Below the pieces are notes generated by a model. It did no database searches. It had not been told where the DNA came from and was given only the letters and a program-made list of their open reading frames with translations. Shown here piece after piece: positions 1 through 5,632 of a stretch of 6,428 nt of DNA (within the stretch, counting starts at the first letter, position 1; each line of letters opens with the position of its first letter). The stretch covers positions 1-6,428 of the forward strand of contig JAISAN010000228.1 in assembly GCA_031266635.1 (NCBI GenBank), written 5' to 3'. This stretch comes from Treponema sp. GTDB taxonomy: Bacteria; Spirochaetota; Spirochaetia; Treponematales; Breznakiellaceae. Both the position numbers and the translations under genes were made by a program.

Positions 1-153
1 AGGGAGCTGGAAACGCTGGACGGCAAACATTCCGCGGGGGAGGTCAGGCAATCGGTGTTCATGTATCTTGAAGCATATTATAACCGGATTCGTATACATT
101 CGGTACTTGACTATGTGGCGCCTAATGTGTTTAACTCAGGGCAAGTCGCTTAA
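1..153 (+). CDS. IS3-family transposase (OrfB), C-terminal fragment cut by window start
   Basis: The reading frame is open from base 1 and stops with TAA at 151-153, giving 50 residues of the end of an IS3-type DDE transposase. The visible block FMYLEAYYNRIRIHSVLDY followed by APNVF matches the family's closing signature (F.YIE.FYNR.R.HS.LGY.SP..F), and the first residues RELETLDG correspond to the segment just after the third catalytic acid (FF.TLK.E). The DDE residues themselves lie outside the window. The product would cut and join the ends of its own element. Its stop is followed after 3 nt by a sequence that looks like the element's right inverted repeat. Whether the upstream portion is intact cannot be seen. 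The family assignment is secure; the subgroup (perhaps IS150- or IS51-like) is not. Confidence 0.88.
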   Translation, partial: RELETLDGKHSAGEVRQSVFMYLEAYYNRIRIHSVLDYVAPNVFNSGQVA

Positions 154-156
154 CGG

Positions 157-181
157 TGTCTACCAAACGGGGTAAAGTCCA
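157..181 (+). repeat. Putative right terminal inverted repeat of the IS3 element
   Basis: The sequence starts TGTCTACCAAACGGGG and ends GTCCA. Read outward-in it begins TGGACTTTACCCCGTTTGG, a typical IS3-family end starting with TG. It lies just after the transposase stop. The matching left repeat is outside the window, so the exact length is inferred. Confidence 0.55.
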
Positions 182-387
182 TATACCACATCCCAATAGC
201 CGTATTCAACAGGCAAATCCCGCCAGGGACAGCCGGTTCTCAGTATATACAGAATCCCGCAAAATGTCCGGTAATGGGATACTTTGGGCGGCCTCCCTTT
301 CCAGATGTAACCCCCTTCACTGACGGGCAGAACCCTCTGGTTAAATACTTCTTCGCTTATCGGATACAAGCGTGTGTTTCTCTCCAT
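160..387 (-). pseudogene. IS5-family transposase, N-terminal fragment disrupted by the IS3 element
   Basis: The frame starts with ATG at 385-387, preceded by a strong Shine-Dalgarno (GGAGGGG, about 8 nt upstream), and encodes 75 residues. Residues 1-69 match the N-terminal domain of IS5-family (IS1031/ISL2/IS427-like) transposases: GRPPKV at 31-36, ILYILRTGCPWRDLP at 45-59 and YGYWDVVY at 62-69. In intact proteins this is followed by F..W and then the DDE domain. Here the last residues (GLYPVW, then TAG) are encoded by the end of the IS3 element, so the protein loses its whole catalytic domain. The remainder of the IS5 gene should lie beyond the far end of the IS3 element, before the window. 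It runs in the same direction as livF, immediately downstream of it. Confidence 0.85.
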
Positions 388-453
388 GTGTCTTTCCCCT
401 CCGGCGGTATCCTATCTCAACCCGTCCTGTATTTCAAGCTTTGCTAACAGTGT
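182..453 (-). mobile_element. IS5-family element remnant (transposase start plus terminal region)
   Basis: This contains the IS5-type transposase fragment and about 66 nt between its start codon and the livF stop. Read on the minus strand, the outer end begins ACACTGTTAGCAAAGC immediately after CTAG (454-457), which includes the livF stop codon. IS5-group elements are known to target YTAR tetranucleotides, so CTAG would fit as target, but the matching right end is outside the window and the exact terminus is inferred. The interval shows no convincing terminator hairpin. Confidence 0.6.
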
Positions 454-1194
454 CTAGCCCCCTAAATAGGCCTTCTTTACATCGGGGTTGGCCATCAGCT
501 CCTCCGAGGCGCCGCTGGCGATGATCGCTCCGGTCTTTAGGACATAGCCCCGGCCGGCAAACTCCAGGGCTACCTTGGCGTTTTGTTCCACCACCAGGAT
601 CGTGATGCCCTTTTCCTGGTTCAGCCGGCGCAGGGCCCGGAACATTTCGTACATCAGTTTGGGGGCCAGCCCCATGGAAGGCTCGTCCAGCATGATAAAG
701 CCGGAGCCGGTCATCAGGGCCCTGCCCACCGCCAGCATCTGCTGTTCGCCGCCGCTTAAAAGCTCTCCCCGCTGCCGGCGCCGTTCCCGGAGCCGGGGAA
801 AAAGCTCAAATACCAGGGCCTGGGTTTCTTCCACGATTTCCGCCCGGCGGGGATCCTTCCGGTGGGGAAAGGCCGCTAGGTGCAGGTTTTCCTGGACCGA
901 AAGGTTGCCGAAAATATGCCGGCCCTCGGGTACCAGGGCCAGGAGGTGGTTCTGGATCAGGGTGTGGGGTTCGGTTTTAAGGATGCTTTTGCCGCCGTAG
1001 AGAATGTCGCCCCCGGTAATTGCCGGCGCTTCCGGCCTGGCAAGCCTGGCCAGGCTTAAGAGGGTAGAGGTCTTTCCCGCTCCGTTCGCGCCGATCAGGG
1101 TAACGATTTCGCCCCGGTCGATGTTAAAGGAAACGCCGTGGAGGGCTTCAATATTCCCGTAGGAAACTTTTAAATTCTGAACGTCCAGCAGCAT
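454..1194 (-). CDS. livF: Branched-chain amino acid ABC transporter ATP-binding protein LivF
   Basis: One of the two cytoplasmic ATPases that power LIV/HAAT-type uptake of branched-chain or related amino acids. In 246 residues it shows Walker A GANGAGKT (35-42), the LivF-type Q-loop segment VPEGRHIF (88-95), signature LLSGGEQQ (145-152), Walker B FIMLDEP (166-172) followed by SMGLAP, and VVEQNA (201-206), where Gln/Asn stands in place of the H-loop His, as is usual in LivF. Length is near the usual 235-240, with a few extra residues around 52-62. The ATG at 1192-1194 is chosen because AAAGGAGA lies about 8 nt upstream; this Shine-Dalgarno overlaps the livG stop, and the intergenic gap is 14 nt. 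The C-terminus KAYLGG is the family's normal end, so the protein is complete although an IS5 element abuts its TAG stop. Confidence 0.95.
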   Translation of the reverse strand: MLLDVQNLKVSYGNIEALHGVSFNIDRGEIVTLIGANGAGKTSTLLSLARLARPEAPAITGGDILYGGKSILKTEPHTLIQNHLLALVPEGRHIFGNLSVQENLHLAAFPHRKDPRRAEIVEETQALVFELFPRLRERRRQRGELLSGGEQQMLAVGRALMTGSGFIMLDEPSMGLAPKLMYEMFRALRRLNQEKGITILVVEQNAKVALEFAGRGYVLKTGAIIASGASEELMANPDVKKAYLGG

Positions 1195-1208
1195 GGCTTA
1201 AGTCTCCT

Positions 1209-1988
1209 TTAGATGGTCCCGTCGCCGAGGTACGCCTTGATTACCCCCGGATTGTTCCGGATTTCATCGGGGCTTCCCCGGGCTATTTCCCTGCCAAAGT
1301 CGATAACCGTAATGTTCCGGCACAGGGTCATGATCACCTCCATCTGGTGTTCAATCATCCAGATGGTAAGGCGGAATTTCTCGTGGATCCACCGGATATA
1401 GTCGATCAGGTCCGCCACGTCGGAGGTGGAAAGTCCCGCCGCGGGTTCGTCCAGCATCAGCAGGTCCGGCTCCAGCGCCAGGGCCCGGGCAATTTCTACC
1501 CGGCGCTGGATGCCGTAGGGCAGGTTTTTGGGGTACTCTTCGGCCGCGTCGGCAAGGTGAAACACCTCCAGCAGTTCCCGGGCGGCCCTGGTAATCTTTG
1601 CCTCCCGCTCCCTGTAGCGCCGGGTGCGGAAAAACACGTCCGCCGCGGAATACCCCAGCCGGTAATGCTGGGAAATGCGGATATTGTCCAGAACGGTCAT
1701 TTCGTTCCAGAGCCGGATGTTCTGGAAGGTTCTGCCTATCTTCATCGCGGCTATTTCGTGGGGTTTCATGCCGTTGATCCGCCGGCCCTCCACCAGAATG
1801 TCCCCCCGGGTGGGGACATAAAATCCCGACACCAGGTTAAAGACGGTGGTCTTTCCCGCTCCGTTGGGCCCGATAAGCCCCTGGATCTCGCCTTTCGTGA
1901 TGGTCAGGTTGATGTCGGTCAGGGCCTGGAGCCCCCCGAAGCGGTGGGTCAGATCCCTGATTTCCAGATAAACGCCGCTCTCCTTCAT
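1209..1988 (-). CDS. livG: Branched-chain amino acid ABC transporter ATP-binding protein LivG
   Basis: Second ATPase of the LIV-type importer, expected to pair with LivF under the LivH-LivM permeases. In 259 residues it shows Walker A GPNGAGKTT (40-48), Q-loop Gln89 in RTFQN, a LivG-style degenerate signature LPYGIQRR (156-163) instead of LSGGQ, Walker B LLMLDEP (176-182) followed by AAGLS, and H-loop His214 in MIEHQM. The C-terminus KAYLGDGTI is typical. The frame stays open upstream to 2144, but that extension lies within livM. The ATG at 1986-1988 gives a normal N-terminus (VYLEIRDLTHRFGG) and has AAAGGAG about 7 nt upstream. It overlaps the livM stop by 4 nt (ATGA), indicating translational coupling. 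One small oddity is Ser in AAGLS, where most LivG proteins carry Asn. Confidence 0.95.
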   Translation of the reverse strand: MKESGVYLEIRDLTHRFGGLQALTDINLTITKGEIQGLIGPNGAGKTTVFNLVSGFYVPTRGDILVEGRRINGMKPHEIAAMKIGRTFQNIRLWNEMTVLDNIRISQHYRLGYSAADVFFRTRRYREREAKITRAARELLEVFHLADAAEEYPKNLPYGIQRRVEIARALALEPDLLMLDEPAAGLSTSDVADLIDYIRWIHEKFRLTIWMIEHQMEVIMTLCRNITVIDFGREIARGSPDEIRNNPGVIKAYLGDGTI

Positions 1989-3052
1989 GCTCCCGCTCCT
2001 TTGCCGTCCGCGGCGGAAGGGGTTCCCGCTGTGCCGCCCTTCCGCCTGAGCCGGGACAGGAAGTACGAAAGCTCCTTGTTTCCCATTAATCCTTCGGGGC
2101 GGAACTGCATCAATAAAATCAGGAGCAGGGGGATAAAGACCCATTTATAGATCTGCAGGGGCTGCAGGATCTGCAAAAGGAAGGTAAAGAACACCGCGGA
2201 AAGGACCGAGCCGGAAAGGCTTCCCATACCGCCCAGGTACACCATCACCATGCCTTCGGTGGACTTCATGATGTTGAATGACGCGGGGTTGATAAATCCC
2301 AGCATGTGGGCAAAAAGCCCCCCCGCCACGCCGGCCAGGCCGGAGGAAAAACAGAACGCCAGCAGCTTCATCTTGTTGGTGTTAACGCTCATGATCTCCG
2401 CGGATATTTCATCGTACCGGATGGTGGAGATCCCCTTTCCCAGCACGGAATTCATCAGCCGGCTTATGGCCAGGACGCTGAGGACCACAAAAAGCAGCAC
2501 CCACAGGAGCATCCACGCGATGGGGATCACCGACGTCATGGCCCGGATGGTGTTCTTCATCCCCATCAGGCCCCGGCTTGCCCCGGCCACTTCCAGGTTG
2601 TTGATGGCCGTCATAATAATATAGTTCGACGCGATGGTAATGATCGCCAGATAATCGTCCCTGGTCTTAAACGAGGGTACGGCCACCAGCAGCCCCGCGG
2701 CGGCGGCGGCGATCCCCCCAACAGCGATAACCCCGGGAAAGAGGACAATCGACAGCTCCGGGGGAAGGAGCGGATCGCCGAAGAATTTGTTTTCCGTAAA
2801 AAGGATCATCGACAGCACCGATGAAACATAGGCCCCCACCGCCATAAAGCCCGCGTGGCCGCAGGAAAATTCTCCCATATAGCCGTTTACGATATTAAGG
2901 CTTGCGGCAAAGATAATGTTAATCCCGATGGACATGATAACCGTCTGGATGTATTGGTTCAGGATTTCCGCCGTGGAGAGGGCGGTAACCAGGGCAATGG
3001 CGGCAATGACGATCACAAAAACCAGGGAATTGTACTTTTTAGCGGCGCCCAT
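1985..3052 (-). CDS. livM: Branched-chain amino acid ABC transporter permease LivM
   Basis: Inner-membrane permease subunit that forms the translocation path together with LivH. The 355-residue protein is strongly hydrophobic, with apparent membrane spans near 10-28, 36-55, 66-86, 104-125, 174-197 and 288-315. Family hallmarks are NGYMGEFSCGHAGFMAVGAY (56-75), the ATPase-contacting cytoplasmic loop around 211-245 (RYDEISAEIMSVNTNKMKLL, then SSGLAGVAGGLFA) and GGMGSLSGSVLSA (274-286), ending near FRPEGLMG. The tail after 330 is basic then Gly/Ala-rich and not conserved in the family. ATG at 3050-3052 follows AGGAG by about 6 nt. It starts 8 nt after the livH stop and overlaps livG by 4 nt, so the order H-M-G-F is the classic one. 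Confidence 0.95.
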   Translation of the reverse strand: MGAAKKYNSLVFVIVIAAIALVTALSTAEILNQYIQTVIMSIGINIIFAASLNIVNGYMGEFSCGHAGFMAVGAYVSSVLSMILFTENKFFGDPLLPPELSIVLFPGVIAVGGIAAAAAGLLVAVPSFKTRDDYLAIITIASNYIIMTAINNLEVAGASRGLMGMKNTIRAMTSVIPIAWMLLWVLLFVVLSVLAISRLMNSVLGKGISTIRYDEISAEIMSVNTNKMKLLAFCFSSGLAGVAGGLFAHMLGFINPASFNIMKSTEGMVMVYLGGMGSLSGSVLSAVFFTFLLQILQPLQIYKWVFIPLLLILLMQFRPEGLMGNKELSYFLSRLRRKGGTAGTPSAADGKGAGA

Positions 3053-3060
3053 AACTGCTC

Positions 3061-3972
3061 CTAAATTTTTGTACTCCGCGCCACGCCGAAGAACCCGGTG
3101 GGCTTAAGGACCAGGATCACCAGCAGGATCACAAAGGAAAAAAGATCCTTAAAGCTGGAGGGAAGAACGGCGGTAATAAAAATCTCGATAAAGCCCAGAA
3201 TAAAACCGCCCAGGAACGCCCCCTTGATATCGCCGATTCCGCCGACCACCGCGGCGATAAAGGCCTTCCAGCCGATAATGGCCCCCATGTAGGGGTCCAT
3301 TACCGGATAGGACATGCCGAAGAGGATCCCCGCGACCGCGGCAAGGGCCGAACCCAGGACAAAGGTAAAGGTGATAATCCGGTTTACCGGAATCCCCATC
3401 AGGGGGATGGCGAATTTATCGTAACTGACGGCCCGCATGGCCATGCCAAAGGTTGTTTTTTGCACAATAAGCTGGAGGATGATGAATACCGTTACCGCGG
3501 CGGCAATGACCAGAACCTTAAGGTTGGTCAGGACCACGGGGCCGAGGCGCAGTACCTGTTCGGCAATCAGGGTGGGGAACCGCCGGGCGTTGGCCCCGAG
3601 GACGGCGAGGTTCCCGTTTTCCAGGATGTACCCCACCATCAGGGCGGTGATCACCACGTAGAGCCGGTTTACTCCCTTGTTCCGCAGGGGCCGGTAGGCC
3701 ACCCGCTCTATGGTGACCCCCAGGAGGGCGGTAAAAATCATGGTGATAACCATGGTAAGGGCAAAAACCACCCAGCCCCCGCCCCCCAGGGACAGGAGCA
3801 GGGCGCCGGCGACAAAAAAGGCTATGTAGCAGGCGGTCATAAAAATATCGCCGTGGGCAAAGTTGATAAGCCGCAGAACCCCGTAGACAAGACAGTACCC
3901 CAGGGCGATCATCGAATAAAAACTGCCCCATTGCAGGGCGTTAAAGACGTTCTGCAAAAACAGACCCAGCAC
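3061..3972 (-). CDS. livH: Branched-chain amino acid ABC transporter permease LivH (GTG start)
   Basis: The other inner-membrane permease of the LIV-type importer, 303 residues, a normal LivH length. Diagnostic blocks are the N-terminal span NALQWGSFYSMIALGYCLVYG (11-31), RLINFAHGD (34-42), ERVAYRPLR (89-97), the cytoplasmic ATPase-docking loop MAMRAVSYDKFAIPLMGIPV (177-196) followed by a small-residue helix, and GWKAFIAAVVGGIGDIKGA (234-252), ending at LKPTGFFG. The initiator is GTG (read from 3970-3972), supported by GGAGG at 3979-3983 with a 6-nt spacer and by the family's normal N-terminal length. No in-frame ATG gives a better start. The gene follows a 173-nt gap after livJ and precedes livM by 8 nt. 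Confidence 0.95.
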   Translation of the reverse strand: MLGLFLQNVFNALQWGSFYSMIALGYCLVYGVLRLINFAHGDIFMTACYIAFFVAGALLLSLGGGGWVVFALTMVITMIFTALLGVTIERVAYRPLRNKGVNRLYVVITALMVGYILENGNLAVLGANARRFPTLIAEQVLRLGPVVLTNLKVLVIAAAVTVFIILQLIVQKTTFGMAMRAVSYDKFAIPLMGIPVNRIITFTFVLGSALAAVAGILFGMSYPVMDPYMGAIIGWKAFIAAVVGGIGDIKGAFLGGFILGFIEIFITAVLPSSFKDLFSFVILLVILVLKPTGFFGVARSTKI

Positions 3973-3978
3973 GTTTTA

Positions 3979-3983
3979 CCTCC
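3979..3983 (-). promoter_or_regulatory. Ribosome binding site that sets the GTG start of livH
   Basis: GGAGG on the minus strand, 6 nt before the GTG codon at 3970-3972. It fixes the unusual start and overlaps the end of a CCCGGG palindrome (3982-3987) that joins a perfect GGTTTTAAAACC palindrome (3986-3997). Local structure could affect livH translation; that part is inference. Confidence 0.75.
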
Positions 3984-3990
3984 CGGGTTT

Positions 3991-4030
3991 TAAAACCTAG
4001 TACCTTGTAATTACTAAATAACAGGTTTTA
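3991..4030 (-). repeat. Inverted repeat upstream of livH
   Basis: TAAAACCT (3991-3998) and AGGTTTTA (4023-4030) are perfect 8-nt inverted arms around a 24-nt AT-rich loop, just before the livH ribosome binding site. The left arm also overlaps a GGTTTTAAAACC palindrome, so two alternative foldings share the same bases. No tRNA or riboswitch consensus is recognised. Confidence 0.5.
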
Positions 4031-4037
4031 GAATTTT

Positions 4038-4110
4038 ACCGCGAGTCAAAAAAGGGAAAGAAAAAGCATCATTTGATACTCTTTTTATTCTACTTATTCG
4101 ACCTCGCGGT
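4038..4110 (-). terminator. Nested inverted repeat in the livJ-livH gap; possible leaky terminator or processing stem
   Basis: ACCGCGAG (4038-4045) and CTCGCGGT (4103-4110) are perfect 8-bp arms. A further 2 bp forms if one base bulges. Inside the loop, AAAAAG (4061-4066) can pair with CTTTTT (4081-4086) around ATCATTTGAT (4068-4077), giving a smaller stem. In the direction of transcription the small stem is followed by a pyrimidine-rich run and the large one by AAAATTCT, so neither is a textbook rho-independent terminator. The position, between a binding-protein gene and its permease genes, is where partial termination or mRNA-protecting stems are well known in other ABC operons. The remainder of the 173-nt gap (3973-4145) holds no gene. 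Confidence 0.4.
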
Positions 4111-4145
4111 TATTTATATTTCTTCCTGTTAGTCTTTACAAGCTA

Positions 4146-5318
4146 CTAGGGCGCCAGGCTGGCTTCAAAGACGAATTCGCCGGAATCGCTGATCCTGACT
4201 ACCACCGCCTCTTTCTGGGGGTCGCCGTCGGGGGTAAAACTCATTTTTCCGGTGATGCCCTCAAAGTCCTTAAGGCCGGCGATGGCGTCCTTCAGGTTGT
4301 CCCTGTCCCGTTCCAGGTTCCCGGTAATTCCCGCGGTCCGGACGGACTCAAGAACAATGTTAACCGCGTCGTAGGTAAGGGCCGCCACGTCATCGGGGAT
4401 ATATCCGTATTTGGCATTATAGGTGTCGATAAATTCCCTGGTCCTGCCCACCGCTCCGGCGGCGGCATAGTGGGTGGTAAAGTAATACCCCGCCACCGAA
4501 CCGTTGCTCACCTTCCACAGATCCGCGGAACCCCAGGCGTCCGCTCCCATGATCGGCTTGTCCCAGCCAAGGGCCTTGGCCTGGGGAACGATATTCCCCA
4601 GGAAGTTGTAATACACCGGAACATAGAGGATATCCGCGCCGGAGACGAGGATGTTGGTAAGCTGGGCGTTAAAATCCTGATCCTTCTGGCCAAAGCTTTC
4701 CCAGGCAACCACTTCGCCGTAGTTCGAGTTCCAGGAATCCCGGTACAGTTCCGCCAGGGTCTTGGAATAGTCGTCTTCCACATTGTAGAGGATCGCCACT
4801 TTGGAGACATCGAACTTTTCTTTGGTAAACTTGGCGGCTACCGGCGCCTGGAAGGGATCGATAAAGCAGGCCCGGAACACGTAGGGCCTGTTTTTGGTGG
4901 TATCCGGGTTGGTGGACCAGGCGGAAACCATGGGGGTCCTGCGGTCATTACAGATTTCTCCCGCGGGAATGGCCCGGCCGGACCCCTGGGGCCCGATGAC
5001 CGCCAGGACCTTATTCTGATCGATAAGCTGAGTAACGGTGAGGACGGCGTTCTCCGCCTTCAGTTCGTTGTCCAGGTAGATAAACTCAAGCTTGTATTGG
5101 GTTCCACCCACATCAAGCCCGCCGGCGCCGTTGATCGCCTCTTTGATGATCTCGCCGGTATTCTTGGATCCCTCCCCAACCATGGGATTATCGCCGGTTA
5201 AGGGAATGCTAAACCCGATCTTGATGGTCTGTTCCCTGGGGCCGCAGCCGGTAAAACCGGCGGCCAGAGCCAGGGCACAAAACACGATGATCGTCCTCAG
5301 GAGTATCTCCTTTTTCAT
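4146..5318 (-). CDS. livJ: Branched-chain amino acid ABC transporter substrate-binding lipoprotein (LivJ/LivK type)
   Basis: Extracytoplasmic receptor that captures the amino acid and delivers it to LivH-LivM. The 390-residue precursor starts with a basic n-region (MKKEILLR), a hydrophobic core (9-21) and the lipobox FTGC with Cys25, so it should be lipid-anchored rather than freely periplasmic like Escherichia coli LivJ. The mature part is a type I periplasmic binding fold (Peripla_BP_6): IKIGFSIPLTGDN (32-44), IGPQGSGRAIPAGEI (108-122), TPMVSAWSTNPDTT (128-141), and a late motif FEGITGKMSFTPDGDP (352-367). Phe at -3 of the lipobox is unusual for enterics but accepted in spirochaetes. ATG at 5316-5318 follows GGAGG by 7 nt. 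Substrate cannot be fixed from sequence: leucine/isoleucine/valine is the default, but relatives bind other amino acids, amides or urea. Gene choice between livJ and livK is arbitrary. Confidence 0.92.
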   Translation of the reverse strand: MKKEILLRTIIVFCALALAAGFTGCGPREQTIKIGFSIPLTGDNPMVGEGSKNTGEIIKEAINGAGGLDVGGTQYKLEFIYLDNELKAENAVLTVTQLIDQNKVLAVIGPQGSGRAIPAGEICNDRRTPMVSAWSTNPDTTKNRPYVFRACFIDPFQAPVAAKFTKEKFDVSKVAILYNVEDDYSKTLAELYRDSWNSNYGEVVAWESFGQKDQDFNAQLTNILVSGADILYVPVYYNFLGNIVPQAKALGWDKPIMGADAWGSADLWKVSNGSVAGYYFTTHYAAAGAVGRTREFIDTYNAKYGYIPDDVAALTYDAVNIVLESVRTAGITGNLERDRDNLKDAIAGLKDFEGITGKMSFTPDGDPQKEAVVVRISDSGEFVFEASLAP

Positions 5319-5350
5319 ATCCTTCCTCCAAAACGAAAGTGTTTACGTTA

Positions 5351-5378
5351 CTATTATCAAAACGCCAAAAAATGTCAA
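5351..5378 (-). promoter_or_regulatory. Putative sigma-70-type promoter of the liv operon
   Basis: On the minus strand a perfect -35 TTGACA (5373-5378) is followed by GATAAT (5353-5358) after 14 nt, or by TAATAG (5351-5356) after 16 nt. Neither spacing is the ideal 17, but the -35 is consensus and the site lies about 33 nt before the livJ start codon, giving a short leader that just contains the ribosome binding site. Confidence 0.6.
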
Positions 5379-5386
5379 GTATATTT

Positions 5387-5436
5387 ATGCATTTTCTTTG
5401 CATTTTTTGAGAATAAAATGTATAAACATGCAAAGA
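5387..5436. repeat. TGCAT repeats and 9-bp inverted repeat upstream of the livJ promoter
   Basis: TGCATTTT occurs twice in tandem (from 5388 and 5399), and TCTTTGCAT (5395-5403) has a perfect inverted partner ATGCAAAGA at 5428-5436, with 24 nt between them. The cluster lies immediately upstream of the -35 box, an activator-type position. It may be an operator for an amino-acid-responsive regulator; no known binding consensus is recognised. Confidence 0.4.
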
Positions 5437-5494
5437 CCGGCTCCGGCAAACCACCCGGATAAGCGGATTGTTGAGCCGGATATACGGCGTATAT
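5437..5494. repeat. Inverted repeats between the liv promoter region and the AT-rich cassette
   Basis: CCGGCTC (5437-5443) and GAGCCGG (5473-5479) are perfect 7-bp inverted arms with a 29-nt loop. Directly after them ATATAC (5480-5485) and GTATAT (5489-5494) form a 6-bp palindrome around GGC, and GTATAT recurs at 5501-5506. No T-tract follows, so a terminator is not supported. They could be regulator or recombinase binding sites next to the cassette boundary at 5512. No gene is seen between 5319 and 5632. Confidence 0.4.
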
Positions 5495-5511
5495 ATCTGG
5501 GTATATGGGGC

Positions 5512-5531
5512 GTTATGCGACATAAAAATTG
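5512..5531 (+). repeat. Left 20-bp inverted repeat of the cassette
   Basis: GTTATGCGACATAAAAATTG. Its inverted partner at 6367-6386 differs only at the 11th base. It begins with GTTATGC, preceded by GGGC, a context similar to the right-hand core of attC sites. Confidence 0.85.
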
Positions 5532-5543
5532 AAATTTATGAGT

Positions 5544-5563
5544 GCGCCGCGTCCGTGCGGCGC
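5544..5563. repeat. GC-rich hairpin inside the left cassette end
   Basis: GCGCCGC (5544-5550), loop GTCCGT, GCGGCGC (5557-5563): a perfect 7-bp stem in otherwise AT-rich DNA, 12 nt inside the left inverted repeat. Neither strand has a T-run after it, so it is not a standard terminator. Its loop almost matches that of the hairpin at 6335-6358, suggesting a shared origin. Confidence 0.7.
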
Positions 5564-5571
5564 GAAAACAC

Positions 5572-5600
5572 TTTACAAAAGATAAAAATTATGTTTTAAT
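5572..5600 (+). promoter_or_regulatory. Promoter of the cassette genes
   Basis: TTTACA (5572-5577), a 17-nt spacer, then TTTAAT (5595-5600), preceded by TG plus one base (extended -10). Each hexamer is one mismatch from the sigma-70 consensus. A start near 5607 would leave a leader of about 25 nt containing the GGAGG of the first gene, so the cassette would not depend on an outside promoter. Confidence 0.65.
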
Positions 5601-5632
5601 ATAAATACCATAACTTAATGGAGGCTAAAATA

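Larger units (their letters stand above)
1..181 (+). mobile_element. IS3-family insertion sequence, right end
   Basis: This is the 3' part of an IS3-family element: the transposase tail, a 3-nt gap and a terminal sequence ending in CA, as expected for elements with 5'-TG...CA-3' ends. The boundary at 181 is supported from the other side, because the IS5-type protein frame on the minus strand keeps family similarity up to the Tyr encoded at about 181-183 and loses it at that base. The rest of the element and its left end lie before the window. Confidence 0.75.

Noticed and set aside
1989..2144. Upstream in-frame extension of livG to an ATG at 2144
   Set aside because: It lies inside livM in another frame, has no similarity to LivG N-termini, and the ATG at 1988 has a good ribosome binding site and a 4-nt stop/start overlap.
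1347..2150. Long plus-strand open frame opposite livG and livM
   Set aside because: It is antisense to two clearly conserved genes, its Pro/Gly/His-rich translation matches no family, and it is explained by codon bias on the minus strand.
3518..3931. Minus-strand frame inside livH
   Set aside because: It overlaps the conserved LivH frame and has an Arg/Pro-rich translation typical of a shifted frame.
3973..4145. tRNA, riboswitch or small RNA gene in the livJ-livH gap
   Set aside because: No cloverleaf, no CCA end and no recognisable riboswitch consensus; only simple inverted repeats are visible.
4470..5201. Long plus-strand open frame opposite livJ
   Set aside because: It is a shadow of the conserved binding-protein gene, with no recognisable domain and no ribosome binding site of note.
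5387..5436. Possible CRISPR-like repeat
   Set aside because: The repeats are only 8-9 nt, irregularly spaced and partly inverted; no repeat-spacer pattern or cas gene is present.
5209..5523. Minus-strand frame across the livJ promoter and signal peptide
   Set aside because: It covers the promoter and the LivJ start in another frame, and the translation has no family features.
5618..5632. Earlier ATG for the VOC gene
   Set aside because: The ATG at 5618 overlaps the GGAGG that serves the start at 5633 and has no ribosome binding site of its own.
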